Shown here one piece after another: positions 1 through 12,011 of a stretch of 64,000 bases of DNA. The DNA comes from Polytrichum commune (lineage: Eukaryota; Streptophyta; Polytrichopsida; Polytrichales; Polytrichaceae): positions 46,562,001-46,626,000 of the forward strand of contig OX485804.1 of NCBI GenBank assembly GCA_950295325.1. The letters are read 5' to 3'. The notes below the pieces were generated by a model. The model was not told where the DNA came from and did no database searches. It was given only the letters and a program-made list of their open reading frames with translations. Positions within the stretch are counted from its first letter, which is position 1; every line of letters begins with the position of its first letter. A program made the position numbers and the translations under genes.

Positions 1-518
1 TGGAGCCCAAGGCATTCTCTCGGCGTTATATTACAGGGGTATGTTATCCTTGCACTCAAATTTGGCTGATGCCCTGTGTACTATGTGATGGTAATTGGCA
101 GGGTCTGGTAGCCCTCTTCACTTGGTTTTGTTACTTGTCTTTTGTACCATGCAGCACTGATTATATCTTATGTTTGATACCTCTGCAGTCTGGTGTTACT
201 CCATTACTGGCTAAACAACTCAAGGAGTACACAACTAGGAAAGTGCCAAAGAAAGGAAGTAAGGGACCTAGTTATCAAAGCAATAATATTCCTCAAAGAG
301 GTAGGCTAGTTGTCATTGGACAAGAAGCAAATGAGCCTTTGGATGCCCTTAGAAAGTCACAAGCCCTTAAAGCAATGACACAAGTTGGATCTACTTCAAA
401 ATCAAAGCAAGCCCAGAAAGCAATGACTGAAGTTGGATCTACTTCAAAATCAAAGCAAGCCCAGAAAGCAATGACAGAAGTTGGATCCACCTCAAGGTCA
501 AAACGGCGTAGACGTTGA
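1..518 (+). CDS. C-terminal end of an unrecognised protein with Lys-rich 16-residue repeats
   Basis: The 3' end of a gene that starts before the window. Two exons are visible, 1-38 and 189-518; a GT donor at 39 and an AG acceptor at 187-188 join them in phase 0. The joined reading gives RRYITG followed by SGVTPLLAKQLKEYTTRK, which is conserved-looking, but I do not recognise the family. The tail carries three tandem 48-bp units (from about 360, 408 and 456), each encoding 16 residues of the form QAQKAMTEVGSTSKSK, and ends in KRRRR, which could act as a nuclear localisation signal. The repeats suggest a disordered basic tail. The stop is TGA at 516-518. I assign no function. Confidence 0.6.
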   Translation, partial: EPKAFSRRYITGVCYPCTQIWLMPCVLCDGNWQGLVALFTWFCYLSFVPCSTDYILCLIPLQSGVTPLLAKQLKEYTTRKVPKKGSKGPSYQSNNIPQRGRLVVIGQEANEPLDALRKSQALKAMTQVGSTSKSKQAQKAMTEVGSTSKSKQAQKAMTEVGSTSRSKRRRR

Positions 519-2212
519 ACCTTTTTTTTTTGTCACCAACGTCTCCATGAAGGAAATGTATCATATTTTGCATTGAACAAGTTGCAAGTTGTGATGGTGG
601 GCATCCTGCGGCAGAGTGATTTTGTTGTTTCTATTGTGTGGTCTGGGCTTCATCCTTTAGATGTCTTATAAGTGTTTGTATGCTCTGAGTCTGTTTATGG
701 AATTGATTGCAAGGATGACTTGTGTGGATGCTGCTACAAAGTTTGATCTTCGCAGATGCCTGTAGGGTTGGGTTATGGGATTCCTCAGGTGTAGTGACTT
801 ACATGATGTTTTCTCCACTATGTTTGACCAATTGAAGTTCATTGCACTTTAAGCACACCTATTTACTCAGAATTATGTTGTGTGTGTGCAACTGATTTCA
901 GTGCTATGAGCCTAAGTTTATTTGCTCTCTCTAACTTGAGAAAATAAATACAGATCTTGATTTGACACATACACAATACCCTAAAATGGATGGTAGGGAT
1001 GACCTCAGCTGTGTTGTAGGAGGTTAACCCTCCACGCTTATCAGGTGCTGAATTGCTGGAAAGCATCCAGGGCATTTGTATAATGCTGAAATTAATATGA
1101 AATTCACAGCAAGTAACCAGAGCTGTCTCTTGGAGTTGTTGACCGAAGCTTAGTGCAAGTCAATCCAAAAAATTGTGAAATCCACTCGAATTGGAAGCTG
1201 TGAGATCATTGTGAACCCAGGGTGCAACATGAAGGTGGTATGAGAACTGCATCCAATGGTAGTGGGCGATTCGCCTGTTCACATGACTCCTCATCCCCTG
1301 ACAGGGAGCAGCTAATTTGCTACCTTCCTCCCTGACCGTTACATATACTACCGTAAGCTGGGAAGCTTGTGATCTCTCCCTCTTCGTTTGCGTCCCTCTC
1401 TGGCCCATTCCATGACATCATCGCCGCTGCATGCTGTTTGGTAGGAAACAACCTTCAAAGCCATGTCGATGCGATAAGTTCTATGAAAGTCTCTTGTCTT
1501 TCTTCAATGTCGCTTGATTAAACCATATGCTGCCTCCTTGAAAGTTATTGACTCCCCTTTTAACTGCCTCACTGTTAACGTCGGCTGAATCGAGAAGCAC
1601 AAATCCACTTTATATCAAAGCCCCTCGCCAACTTTCTTGAACACTGTATTAGACCTCCGCTAACCGCAAAACAGGTAGTATACGAGTGCTGACACAATTG
1701 AATGATACGAGGAAACCAATACCTGTATGCGTCTATGCTGTGGTGTGTAAATTTGTTAATCCTTCAGGCAAAGTTTCAGCTCCGAAAGCCACTCAGCTGC
1801 CGGTTTCACTGGTTCCAGCTGACCAGCGCCATGATACTGTTGGCCGCCTCACTCACTTTTCTATAGTAATCTTGAGCTCATGGTCGATGACGGTCACTTC
1901 TAAAACTCTCCAGTCACAAATGTAGGGCCGACCCAGCTCTTTCAGATGTGACAGAGGACGCAAAATGTCATCTAGCCTTGCAGGCTGTTGAAAATGTGGA
2001 ACCCAGACGGGAAGTTGAATTTTTCCCATTTGTTACACTTCATATCTTGATGTGGACTGTATGGTAGGTTGAGCATGACATAGCTCTCAAACACAAGAGA
2101 AGAAACCGTTGCGGCTGCAGTGTTGTTCAAAAACATCATGACTTGTCACATCGTGTGTGTCTGTACCTGTTGGCCACCCAATACGAAGAGTGTTCCATGG
2201 CTGCATCCGGCG
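519..2212. other. Spacer: 3' UTR of the upstream gene and 5' flank of the SKS gene
   Basis: No credible coding sequence. Roughly the first 550 bases look like a T-rich 3' UTR. Short reading frames on both strands lack recognisable domains or splice support. The last few hundred bases should contain the promoter and leader of the oxidase gene; I see no convincing TATA box. Confidence 0.4.
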
Positions 2213-5200
2213 ATGCTTTGGTTGGTGACGATGCTGGCCCTCAGTGAAGTGGATGCCTTGCCAGATATGACACCGGCCCAATCAATGGTTTGGAATGTGT
2301 CATACATCACAATATCGCCATTGGGTATACCCCAACAGGTTATATCTCCACTTTGTTATATCACCCTCAATTCCAGCCGAATAGCTCATTTTTTTGTAAC
2401 GAACCTCAAAACCAAATCGTCACCTCCTAAGACTCCCAGCAAATCGAAGTCTATAAGTTGCGACAATGACCTCCAGTTCTGCCTTTGGAGTCCTATGCAT
2501 TGCCAGTAGACTTGACGTGAACCTGATGTGAAGAACTTTTCGAGGTTTCATGGGGATATGAGAGGATAAGCAGCAACTGCTGTTGCTAAGAGAACAGACA
2601 AGATTTGAAAACGAAATCCGATGTCGCAATGGGAACTGACCGTGGGACGGCAAGGCATGTGGGTGATGCAGGTGATAGGCATCAACGCTGAATTTCCAGG
2701 GCCGCTCATAGATGTCAGCACCAATGACGTGGTGGAGGTGAATGTCTTCAACCACCTGGACGAGCCCCTTCTTTTCACCTGGTAATTAGCAACCACCTGA
2801 GAAAATTCGTGTTTACGTCTCTTTACCACAACTCCGGGAAAGACTGGTTGATTAGTGGAAAAATGTGTACCTAACCACCTCGAAAGATGGACCCTTCAGC
2901 TTCACCATGCCCATCATAGACACCATGTAACAGACTACATTGCTCGAGCAATTTCGGTGCTCAAGTACATCCCAGGCCAAATAGGTGGAAATTGGAGATC
3001 ATACCATTACCTGTCCTGGTTCACGTAGTAGCAGTAGGCATTTTGTGTGGAAAAATTTGATTTTTGCTCGCATCGTTGGAAGGCCGATGCACGAGTGGTT
3101 TGGGTTTTGAAGGGATGGCATACAACAACGGCACAACTCGTGGCAGGATGGAGTATTAGGAACAACCTGCGAGATACCTTCACGGTGGAATTGGACCTAC
3201 AGGTTTCAGGTGAAGGACCAAATGGGCAGCTTCTTCTACTACCCCAGCACTCGACTGCAAAGATCGGCGGGTGGATATGGTGGAATTCGTATCAAGAATG
3301 TCCCCAAAGTGCCCCCGCCTTTCGCCCCACCTGCAATGGACCGATTTGTTCTTATTGGTGATTGGTACACGCGCAGCCACAAGGTGCCTGCAGCCTCCTC
3401 CCTCATTTAGCTCAGATTGTCCAATCATGAATATCAATGCAGCATAGCTTGGATAGTTTCATATGATTGTATTCGCGGAAGTTTGCAATTTTGTTTTTCT
3501 CCGCTGGAACCCTGACCAGTTGAATATAAGCTTCCAGCATCTCATGGCTCTGCTTGGAAATCCTTTCCGAGTGTTAAACAATTATCTTCATCTTATTGGA
3601 ACAATCTTTCACGCAATTAGAGCTTTGAGTAAGTTATGGACAACTTTGCTGTACAGGAATTGCGAAAGATACTGATTGCAGGGGAGCTGCTTGGACACCC
3701 TGATGGGGTGCTCATCAATGGCTATGGACCTTACAATGGGGTGGATCCGGAGTGCTGGGTCCTCCCCGTGGATCGTGGTACGACATTTCTCCCTCGTCAT
3801 TCACTGGAACTCGTAAACTAGTCCGAAGTATTGTCGCCATCTTCAGTCACAGTATTCTTAAGCATGTGTATGGACATTCTCTTTCAATTGTGGCTTTAAG
3901 AATAAATTCTGAAGGACCAAGATCCTTAATTGGATCTATGAAGCCGAGCATAGTCAAGTGGCAAGCTCTCAATAGTCGACACTTCATTGTTGCCTATCTT
4001 CGGACACAAAGCCTTCATCCATTTTTCAAGATGTGATTGAAGAGGTGTGGTCCCAAGAGAATTGTACTTAGGTTATCCGGATGATCCCTAAGAATTATTC
4101 CATTTGCATTGCAACCTAAATAGGCTACGAAAGAATCTTAAGGTTGAACATGAGAGGAGATTTCAAGATGATTCGGTAGAGGAGCAGTTTGATTACCTCA
4201 AACACAAGCAGGTCTTGATCAAGAACTGACATCCATCCGGGCGTGTGAGTCACAGGGAGCACCTACCGTCTTCGAATCTCTAACGTGGGCACCAAAACCA
4301 CATTGAACTTTCGAGTACAGGGACACAAAATGGTGTTGGTGGAGACTGAGGGCTCCTACACACAGCAGGAATCCTTGGACAGTTTGGATGTGCACGTTGG
4401 GCAGTCATACTCCGTGCTCGTGACAGCAGATCAAACAAGTGGTGACTACTTCATTATGGCCAGTCCACGCTTTGAGAATGCAACCACAGTTCTGGATAGC
4501 TCTGGGGTGGCACTGATGCATTACAGTGACTCAACGGGACCTGCTACAGGCTCACGTCCTTTAGGACCCGATCCCGATGACATTTGGTTCTCCCTTAAAC
4601 AAGCGCAATCCATCAAGTACATACAGTGCCTTGAGTCACAAATTCCCTGCCATCAGTCATGTGCTTTCACATAAAACTCTTAAAGTAATTCAGAGCATCA
4701 TCTCCTCCATTAGTATGAACCTGTTAAAAAAATAAAAAAAGGTTCACAATTTACCTACTCATTGCTTGGGTTGTGTATATGGTATTGATATAGCAAGTCA
4801 CAGAATGTGTGTTGTGTATGCAGATGGAACTTGACTACCGGTGCAGCTCGACCTAATCCACAAGGCTCATTTCACTACGGGAGCATTAACCCCACTCAGA
4901 TGTTCCTGTTCAAAAACTCGGCACCAATCATCAACGGACATAGAAGATTTGCAATCAACAATGTCTCCTATATTCCCACCACGACACCCTTCAGACTGGC
5001 TGACTATTTCAACATAAGTTCAGGCGTATACACAGAAGACGCTTGGCCGTTTCTCTATTCTCTAGAGAATCCGGTGGTCGATTTTGAGCCCGTTGAGACA
5101 ACGGCGGTGGTCACTGGTCAGTACAAGGGATTTGTTGAGATGGTATTTGAGAACACGGAGACCACCGTGCAGACCTGGCACATGGATGGCTACGCATTTT

Positions 5201-5985
5201 GGGTTGTTGGGTAAGTGCAGTGTCAGGAGGATACTTCATTAGACTTTCGCAATTTGGGCCACCCACTGTGATCAGGAAGCAACTCGCTTGGATTATCGAT
5301 CTATACTGTACTCGTAAACTGACGGGATTCTTTGACTGACTTTGGCAGCATGGATCGAGGACAATGGACTCCGGCAAGCCGTAGTCAATACAATAAAGTG
5401 GACGCGGTTGCTCGTTGCACAACCCAGGTTCTACACTTCCCTTCCCTTTTGTATTTGGTGCTCCACAGTAATGTGGAGTTTATAAGGGAGAGACAGTACT
5501 GCTTTTAGTCAGAGAATTGAAGAGAAGTTGCAGAAATCAGTAACCCAACCAAGTCTAGCAGTATTTGAGAACAAGCCATGTATGGTACTTATTATTCATT
5601 GACTTGTAAAAGCACTCTGCATCCTGTCAGAAATCTGTGTGATGTATGTCAAATTGTTCATGCAAATAAGAGCATTCATTACAACAGCAGATCCAGTTAC
5701 TTCAAAGGGTGTTTTATATATATATATATCAGTATCCCATTGACAAGACTCTACAAGGTGTAGGTATTCCCTCGTTCATGGACAGCAGTTCTGGTCATGC
5801 TGGACAACGTGGGGACGTGGAACTTGCGATCTCAGAATCTGCAACGGCAGTACCTGGGACAAGAACTGTATGTGAAAGTTGTGAACCCAGAAATCGTACC
5901 TGTAGACAGTCCCTTCGCTGAGACCAGCATTCCTGACAACGTTCTCTACTGTGGCTGGCTGTCCTACAAGCAAAAGAATCAGTAA
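2213..5985 (+). CDS. SKU5-similar (SKS) multicopper-oxidase-like secreted protein
   Basis: Eight exons keep frame: 2213-2338, 2672-2781, 3113-3383, 3657-3777, 4256-4616, 4824-5210, 5349-5427, 5764-5985. The ATG at 2213 gives a short hydrophobic signal peptide (MLWLVTMLALSEVDA) followed by the family start VSYITISPLGIPQQVIGIN. Further hallmarks are NSWQDGVLGT, QVKDQMGSFFYYPST, NFRVQGHKMVLVETEG, GAARPNPQGSF and YCGWLSYKQKNQ. SKS proteins are secreted cell-wall or membrane-surface proteins related to laccase and ascorbate oxidase, linked in Arabidopsis to directional growth. The laccase copper ligands are replaced: NSWQDG stands where HSWWH would be, and WHMDGYAFWVVG where HLHGHxF would be, so oxidase activity is unlikely. 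No C-terminal GPI signal is seen, unlike SKU5 itself. An upstream in-frame GTG at 2120 is not needed. Confidence 0.93.
3831..4016 (+). repeat. Dispersed repeat in SKS intron 4
   Basis: Plus-strand copy of the element that occurs inverted at 18764-18925, inside intron 1 of the IBA57-like gene. It includes ATTCTTAAGCATGTG, AGCATAGTCAAGTGGC and CTTCGGACACAA. No coding value. Confidence 0.8.
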
Positions 5986-7832
5986 GTGTGGAGCTTGTTA
6001 TCCTCTGCCAAATTCTGCAGTCCAAGTTCTTCATTTTGTTGAAATTGCACACCAGACCAAAAGCAAGGTAGATCTTAACAAGCGGAACTGTTGTCGCCGC
6101 GAAGGGGCGCCAGTAGACTTGGAGGTGCGCACCTCTGTCTTAGAGAACGAAGTTACAGCGGTTGGGAAATGTTCTGATCTCGTCCTATGAACCTTCGCGC
6201 CACCTGCTAAATCGGTCTTAGAATCAAAACATTCTACATATATGTTCACAGTCCTAGATGCCTCTGAGATGCATCTCACCGTTGCTTTGTTGCCTAAAGC
6301 CATGGTCAACTGCAGCCGTCTTCCCTAAAATTCTCAATTAAGTAAATATGCTGGAAAGTGAAACTAACCATAGCAGGTAGTACATCTCCACAGATGGTTG
6401 TTAATTGAGTTAAGCTTCAGTAGGGATTAAAACACATACACATGCAAGTAAAGGAACTCATTATGGCCTTGATTTGCACTGTATGCAGGAATTCAAGAGC
6501 ACAGACTGCATATACATATAGTACTCACATCATTCTCTTATCCATGTTCATGGCTTTCACGCCAAGTTTGAGATTACAGGAGATACCCTGGAAGTGCAGA
6601 GGTGGCACAATTATTTAAGTCGTAGGAAGATTGCCAAGTCTTCCAACCTCTCCAGCTGGTTCTTTCAAGGGCATAGGGCATCATTCAGCTGAGGGATTAT
6701 CTGCAAGAAAAGCACTAATGAAATCGTACTGATATTGATTGGCGGAGTCTGTTCCAGGAGGTAGAACACTACCTTTTTCTCCAGCTCCAACTGACTCATT
6801 ACTGTATGTTACACCGGTCCACCTGAGACCATCCCACTCTGTTGGTCTACAAGACAACCTTCAAGGTGGGCTACAAACCAAATGCATACAGTGTTATTGA
6901 TTTGAACTCTACATCCTTCATTTCTGTTAAATACTTCCTCCCAAAGAATTATGCAAAGAGATGGAATTCTTCACTTTCCAGTTTAAATAAACTAGGAGGT
7001 ACTGTGAATCCTACCTGCTCAGCACCACTACTTCATATTATTATTCAAATTGCAACGGAATCCCTATTGAGAACATTCAACTGCCCCAATGAACACTCCA
7101 CAACAATAATACTTAAGAAACAGCTTGGTAGTACTGTAGCTAGTTAAAACTTGAGCATGAAGAACAGCCGGATACTATCTAGTCGACAATATCAATGAGC
7201 ATCGATTTTCAACCCATGAATGGGTCTCACTGCCACCAGCACCGTCACAATTCTTGGAAGTGCTTCCACCCCGAAAATTTCTATCCTTCACGCCACCTAG
7301 TTAACAAGGATAATTGGGATTCCAGCTACTAAAACAATGTAAAGGTGGACAACAGCACAGAGTCAAGGTCACAATTGCTCATATTCAGAGGTACAGAAAT
7401 CATGGTCAAGTTCATCTGATTGCTTACAAAGTGAACCCTACCAAGTGAACTTAAGTGAACCCTAATTCCCTAACCCCTACAATCCCTCAGTTCATACCCA
7501 TGTTACGTATCTATTGAGTATCCCTAATAGATACTTGAGACTTTGCCTGACTCCCAATGACAGCTTCTGTCATTTTCAGCACATTCTCAAACATGAGAGC
7601 CACTGAATACCACAAGTGGCAAAAGACAACAAGACGAGTTTCCAATTAACAGACATGATGTGAAACTCCTTTGATCCTATTGACCTCACTAGTGGTTGAT
7701 TTTCACTAATTTGTATAAAACTTTTGTAAACATTTGGAGTAGACCACCTCAATGATGGATGGTCTTGCTCTCGAGTCCTTTTGTAAAGTAACAGAATATC
7801 ACACGGAGAGTAGATGCATCCACAGATGCGCA
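5986..7832. other. Convergent spacer between SKS and eIF3d
   Basis: No domain-bearing reading frame. It holds the 3' UTRs of two convergent genes. The stretch at about 7430-7520 has several CCCTAA/CCCTAC words but no regular telomere-like array. Nothing else supportable. Confidence 0.4.
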
Positions 7833-10253
7833 TCAGACATCACCATCAACATCAGGTTCTTTGTCACCAGTGGTTGCCTGGGAAGCAGTTTCCTCTTCTG
7901 CAGGCACAGGCTGCATTTGGTCCTCCTCAGGTATTGGCTCCTCTAAGTAGTCATTCTCAAAAGAATCAGCAGGCACCTCATAAAGACGGACTTGAGGCTT
8001 AATAGGATCTTTCACCAGAACATACTTTCCTTCATCCAGTTTCATACAAATGTCGACAACTGATTTGACAATACCCCACATATTGTTAAGGTTCAGATTG
8101 ATCTGCCCAGCAAATTCCTTAGGCTTGTAGCCCTGCACACCCAGAATGACATGATTGAAAGGGTCTCTTGGATGCATGCGTGACACGTAACCGATCTTCA
8201 TCACATCAGCACTTGCAAGTAGAGCTTGTGCTGTCCACTTGGCCACCTTGTTGTTATTGTTTTTCAGTTCAGTGGCCAAAACTGCTCCCTTCTGAGTCTC
8301 AAGTTTTTGACGCCAGTCAACCCCAGTGAGCTTTGAGTCAAATTCGTTCAATGCATTAAGGGTCATGAGTGTCTGCTGGCCCTTTACTTCCATAAGACTG
8401 TGAACCTCACATCTTGCAACTAAAGAGATGTTCTCATCAAGTTTCCACCGCCTGTACCGATATGCAACAGAAGCCACCTCCTCCCCTTCAGAAGCAAATG
8501 GGTTTGGCTCCTGGAAGTTAAACTTGTTTCCATCCTTGATCAGAATCTGGACACCAACAACCATTGCAATATTCATTAAAACATTGTTATACTCGTTAGT
8601 GACAGAGGAGTACTATACGCAAACCTAATGAAATATGAATCCTCGCACAATCTCCTGTGATCACATCCAAAACGCGCTAACAGCTTCAGCAAAGAGGAAT
8701 TCCAAAATAGTGAACACCTAGTATCCATCGGATTCAACTGATTCAAGCCAGGTGATTGTGAGAGCACCCCATTGGTAGAATAAAGCTGGCTGACCTGCTG
8801 GGAGAAATTCTGGTTGGTAACAGTGGCTTCCATACTTAATGCTGGAGCTGAGTTGATGTCTTCCTTGGCTTCAGGAAGGGACTCTTGGGCAGTCTCGTTC
8901 ACAGTCAACATGTCCAATTGAGACCCGTCACGTTTGTCAAAGAAGAGTTTATTTCCCACTCTCTGGACTACAATGTCCCAAGAATACACTGATCGTGGTG
9001 CACACATGAGAGTGGCCAGTATAGAGTCTGTTGCAAAGACTGTAGCCATATCTTCGCTCGCAAGGCGGCGAATGATAGGATCATCCGTTGTAGTGACCTG
9101 GAAGAAAGAGGCGTCAGGAAAAGAAACAATAACCCTGTCGGAGAAGAACCTGATCACGAGTCAGGCATTTTCACCTCGCTCTGATTCTCAAACACAGAAA
9201 AGAACAAGAATGAAGGGAGCACTGAATGACCAATAAACAGAGACAAGGTGATCGAGAATCAAAACACAAAGGTGACGTAGCCCTCAATGCAGACAGAGCA
9301 AGCTGGATGGAAAAGTAACAAACCACAGTAGTACAGATGCAGGGACACAATCTTCAACCACACCAGAGTTTTTCTAAAACATCACAAAAATCCAAAGGAT
9401 GCGCAATGAGTGCACTTCCTGTCATGAACAGACGCCACACTGTGATAGAACGACAAGACCTGGAATATACCAAACTCGGAGATACCACTGCGCACACTAC
9501 CATAATCCAGTTGGTATGCCAGAAGCCCGTTGCAGGATGATGATTCGCAGTCTCTCTCTAAAGCTTAAATATCATAAAAACCCACAGCACGAATCCTTGT
9601 ACCTTGAAGAAGTGTCGGTTCTTGAACTTCTCGATTCGTCGCTCGCTTTTAGGCGTCACACGATCATATGTTTTGTCATAGTACTCCAGGGCTCCACAGA
9701 GGGCAAGATCTTCCGACTCCCCCACATGAAAATTGAGCTTGGCAAATGTTGAAAACGGAATTTGCTCAAGCATCGTCCAGTCAGGTTGAATATCGACTGA
9801 GCTTTTGAAAGTCGCCGTCTCTCTTCTTTGCAGGTTCCTGTTCTGGTTGTAGAACTTGTCCCGTCGCTGTCTCTCTTTTTCTGCTTCTTTCCGGCGGGCT
9901 TCCTCTTCATCCTTCCGTTGCGGCAGCAGTGGTTTCTGCGGGAACCGCCACCGGGGGCCAAATTTAGGGCGGGGAGGGGGCTTGCCATCTACTAAACGGA
10001 ACGACTCTTCATCCTGCTCATCAAAGAAGTAATCAAAGACTCCGTCCCCGCGGTTCTGCGCAAATCGGCTGGGCGGGTTGCGTGTCCAGTCCGATGCACG
10101 CCCTAGGTGCGTGCTTTTGTTAAAAGGCGCATAAGGCACGTTCTGGAGCTGCGAGAGGAGTGCGGCGTTGTCATCAGGCGGTCCCCAGCCGTCCGGGTTG
10201 TCCACTACCTCAGGCACTTTCAACTGGAGCTGCTTGCCTGTCATGGCTGGCAT
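7833..10253 (-). CDS. EIF3D: Eukaryotic translation initiation factor 3 subunit D (eIF3d)
   Basis: Three exons on the minus strand: 10253-9603, 9097-8795 and 8546-7833, totalling 555 codons, close to the human protein (548) and a little shorter than Arabidopsis. eIF3d is a subunit of the eIF3 complex that binds the 40S ribosome; in animals it also has an mRNA cap-binding activity. Family landmarks are the N-terminal DNPDGWGPP, then TTTDDPIIRRLA, SVYSWDIVVQRVGNKLFFDKRDGS, MEATVTNQNFSQQ, VAYRYRRWKLDENISLVARCE, GVDWRQKLETQKGAVLATELKNNNNK, QINLNLNNMWGIVKSVVDICMKLDEGKY and an acidic C-terminus. Introns lie at FFK|VTTT and NFSQQ|ILIKDG. The start ATG is followed by a second in-frame ATG four codons on. 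The leader upstream is built of repeats (see 10260-11180). Confidence 0.97.
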
Positions 10254-10259
10254 TTTTCA

Positions 10260-10703
10260 AACCGTGATGAATGATAGGTAGCAGTAGCGGCTAGTGAAAT
10301 TCACAAAAATTCGCAAACAAAACTGACGAGAAGTAATATGGCGGATTAAGAAGTAGGAAACAGGTGAAATAGTGCGTCACCGACGTTGGAATGAGGAAGA
10401 GGTCGAGGAAGAGAGGGAAGGGAGGTAGAACATGCGGAGTAAAAATAGAAATATAGATACCTGGTGGCAGCGGAGTAGACAAAACAATCGAGAGGATGGG
10501 GGAGAAATTGATGAGCAGAAACAAGGAGAGTTGAAGCCTTGATAAATGAGAGGCAGCAGCAGCTAGTGAGATTTACAAGAATTCGCAAACAAAACTGAGG
10601 AGAAGTAGTATGACGAATTAAGAAAGCAGGAACCAGGTTAAATTATGAGTCTCCGACATTGCAATGAGAAAGACGTCGAGGGAAAGAGAAGAAGAGCGCG
10701 CGG

Positions 10704-10734
<31 letters not shown>

Positions 10735-11180
10735 AGAGGGCATGCGGAGTAATAAATAAAAACATATAGATACTTGGTGGCAGCGGAGTGGACGAAACAA
10801 ACGTGTGGATGGTGGAGAAATTGATGAGCAGAAAGAAGAAGAGTTGGTGAAGCCTGGATGGGTAAACGTGATGAATGAGATGAAGCAGCAGCTAGTGATA
10901 TTTAAAAGAATTCTCAAATAAAGCTGAGGAGAAGTAGTATGGCGAATTAAGAAAGTAGGAAACACGCCAATATATGCATTTCCGACATTGGAATGAGAAA
11001 GAGGTCGAGGGAGTGAGAGAGGTCGAGGGAGGTAGGGCAATAACAATAATAATAATGATAATGATAATGAAATATATACAAACATACCTGGTGGCAGCGA
11101 AACAAACGTGATGATGGCGCAGAAATTGCTGAGCGGAACGAAGAAGAGCTAGTGAAGCCTGGATGCGAGTTGAGGTGATG
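10260..11180. repeat. Three diverged tandem repeats of about 300 bp in the eIF3d leader/promoter
   Basis: Three consecutive units (about 10265-10545, 10546-10860 and 10865-11170) share an ordered set of words: AGCAGCAGCTAGTGA, ATTCGCAAAC, GAGAAGTAGTATG, CGACATTGGAATGAG, GAGGTCGAGG, CCTGGTGGCAGCG, GAAATTGATGAGCAG and GTGAAGCCTGGATG. Unit 2 has gained a GA/GC microsatellite (about 10697-10740) and unit 3 an AAT/GATAAT tract (about 11041-11070). They lie between the eIF3d ATG and the GC-rich flank at about 11230-11275, so they are probably transcribed as 5' UTR/leader intron or form promoter DNA. Minus-strand reading frames over them are low-complexity shadows. Confidence 0.85.
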
Positions 11181-11518
11181 CGAAGCAATTGAGAGAGGAG
11201 GGAGGATGATCGAGAGAAGCGAAGAGAAGAGAAGCGTGGGGGGCGCCAAAAGCGCTCCACCTCCGCCGAAACCCAAGCGAAATAGTCTACAATACCCTGG
11301 TGCCCTCCTTATTAGGGAACTTCAGTCGAATTATGGATGAACTCTGTCCTGAACGAGAATTTCTCATCCCCTCCTTCCTCTGGTAATACGATCGCTTAAT
11401 TAAATCACTGGTTGTAGAGTAGTGGCGCCCATAACAGATCACTTAAGAGATTCTGCGCCAAATCTGGAGAAGTATAAGGAGGTGCAAATTTTTGTTCATC
11501 TAGGAAGATAGAAATTAG

Positions 11519-11674
11519 CATAATATTATTCAGATCATACCAGTGTTATGTGGGATTGACACTATTCTATGGAATATTCTTCACATTCAATATTCCACAT
11601 GTTCAATGTGGGGAATATTTCATAGAATATTGTCAGTCTCACATAACACTGTTATGGATCTGAATAATGTTATG
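11519..11674. repeat. 156-bp hairpin (MITE-like inverted repeat)
   Basis: Near-perfect inverted arms of about 70 bp: the left end CATAATATTATTCAGATC is matched by the reverse complement of the right end GATCTGAATAATGTTATG, and pairing continues through CAGTGTTATGTGGGATTGAC and ATTCTATGGAATATTC to a short loop. No coding content. Probably a small non-autonomous DNA transposon; the flanking duplication is unclear. Confidence 0.85.
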
Positions 11675-11895
11675 AGGAGGACTGCAAAGTTTTCGGTAAT
11701 TTTATTTCTTGAATTGAAATGAATTGTGAATTTTTGAAGCCAAAAGTTGGTGTGAACACATTACCAATGTCTAGTGTCTGCCATAACCGTTCATTTTGGG
11801 ATGAATTCCTCCTCACTTTAGCACTCAATTGGGGACATGAGTCATGGTCCTATCGATTCCCTAGTAATACCCTAACCAAAGTTGAAGAATTAGGG

Positions 11896-12011
11896 TTAGT
11901 TTCCATGTAGCCCGCCTCGTCCACCAAATTCTAGTGGCAATGTAGATTCCACCTCGTGGAATCTACATTTCCACTAGAATCTAGTGGGCGAGTGGCCTTA
12001 ATGGAAACTAA
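11896..12011. repeat. 116-bp hairpin element
   Basis: Inverted arms begin TTAGTTTCCAT and end ATGGAAACTAA, and pair through CCGCCTCGTCCACC/GGGCGAGTGG and on to GTAGATTCCAC ctc GTGGAATCTAC at the centre. A compact fold-back or MITE with almost no loop. Confidence 0.85.

Noticed and set aside
7430-7520. Interstitial telomere repeat (CCCTAA words)
   Set aside because: Only scattered words, no tandem array.
7833-8628. Plus-strand frames opposite eIF3d
   Set aside because: Shadows of the real minus-strand exons.
10291-11276. Several minus-strand Ser/Leu/Pro-rich frames upstream of eIF3d
   Set aside because: They are translations of the three leader repeats and GA/CT microsatellites, with no domain.
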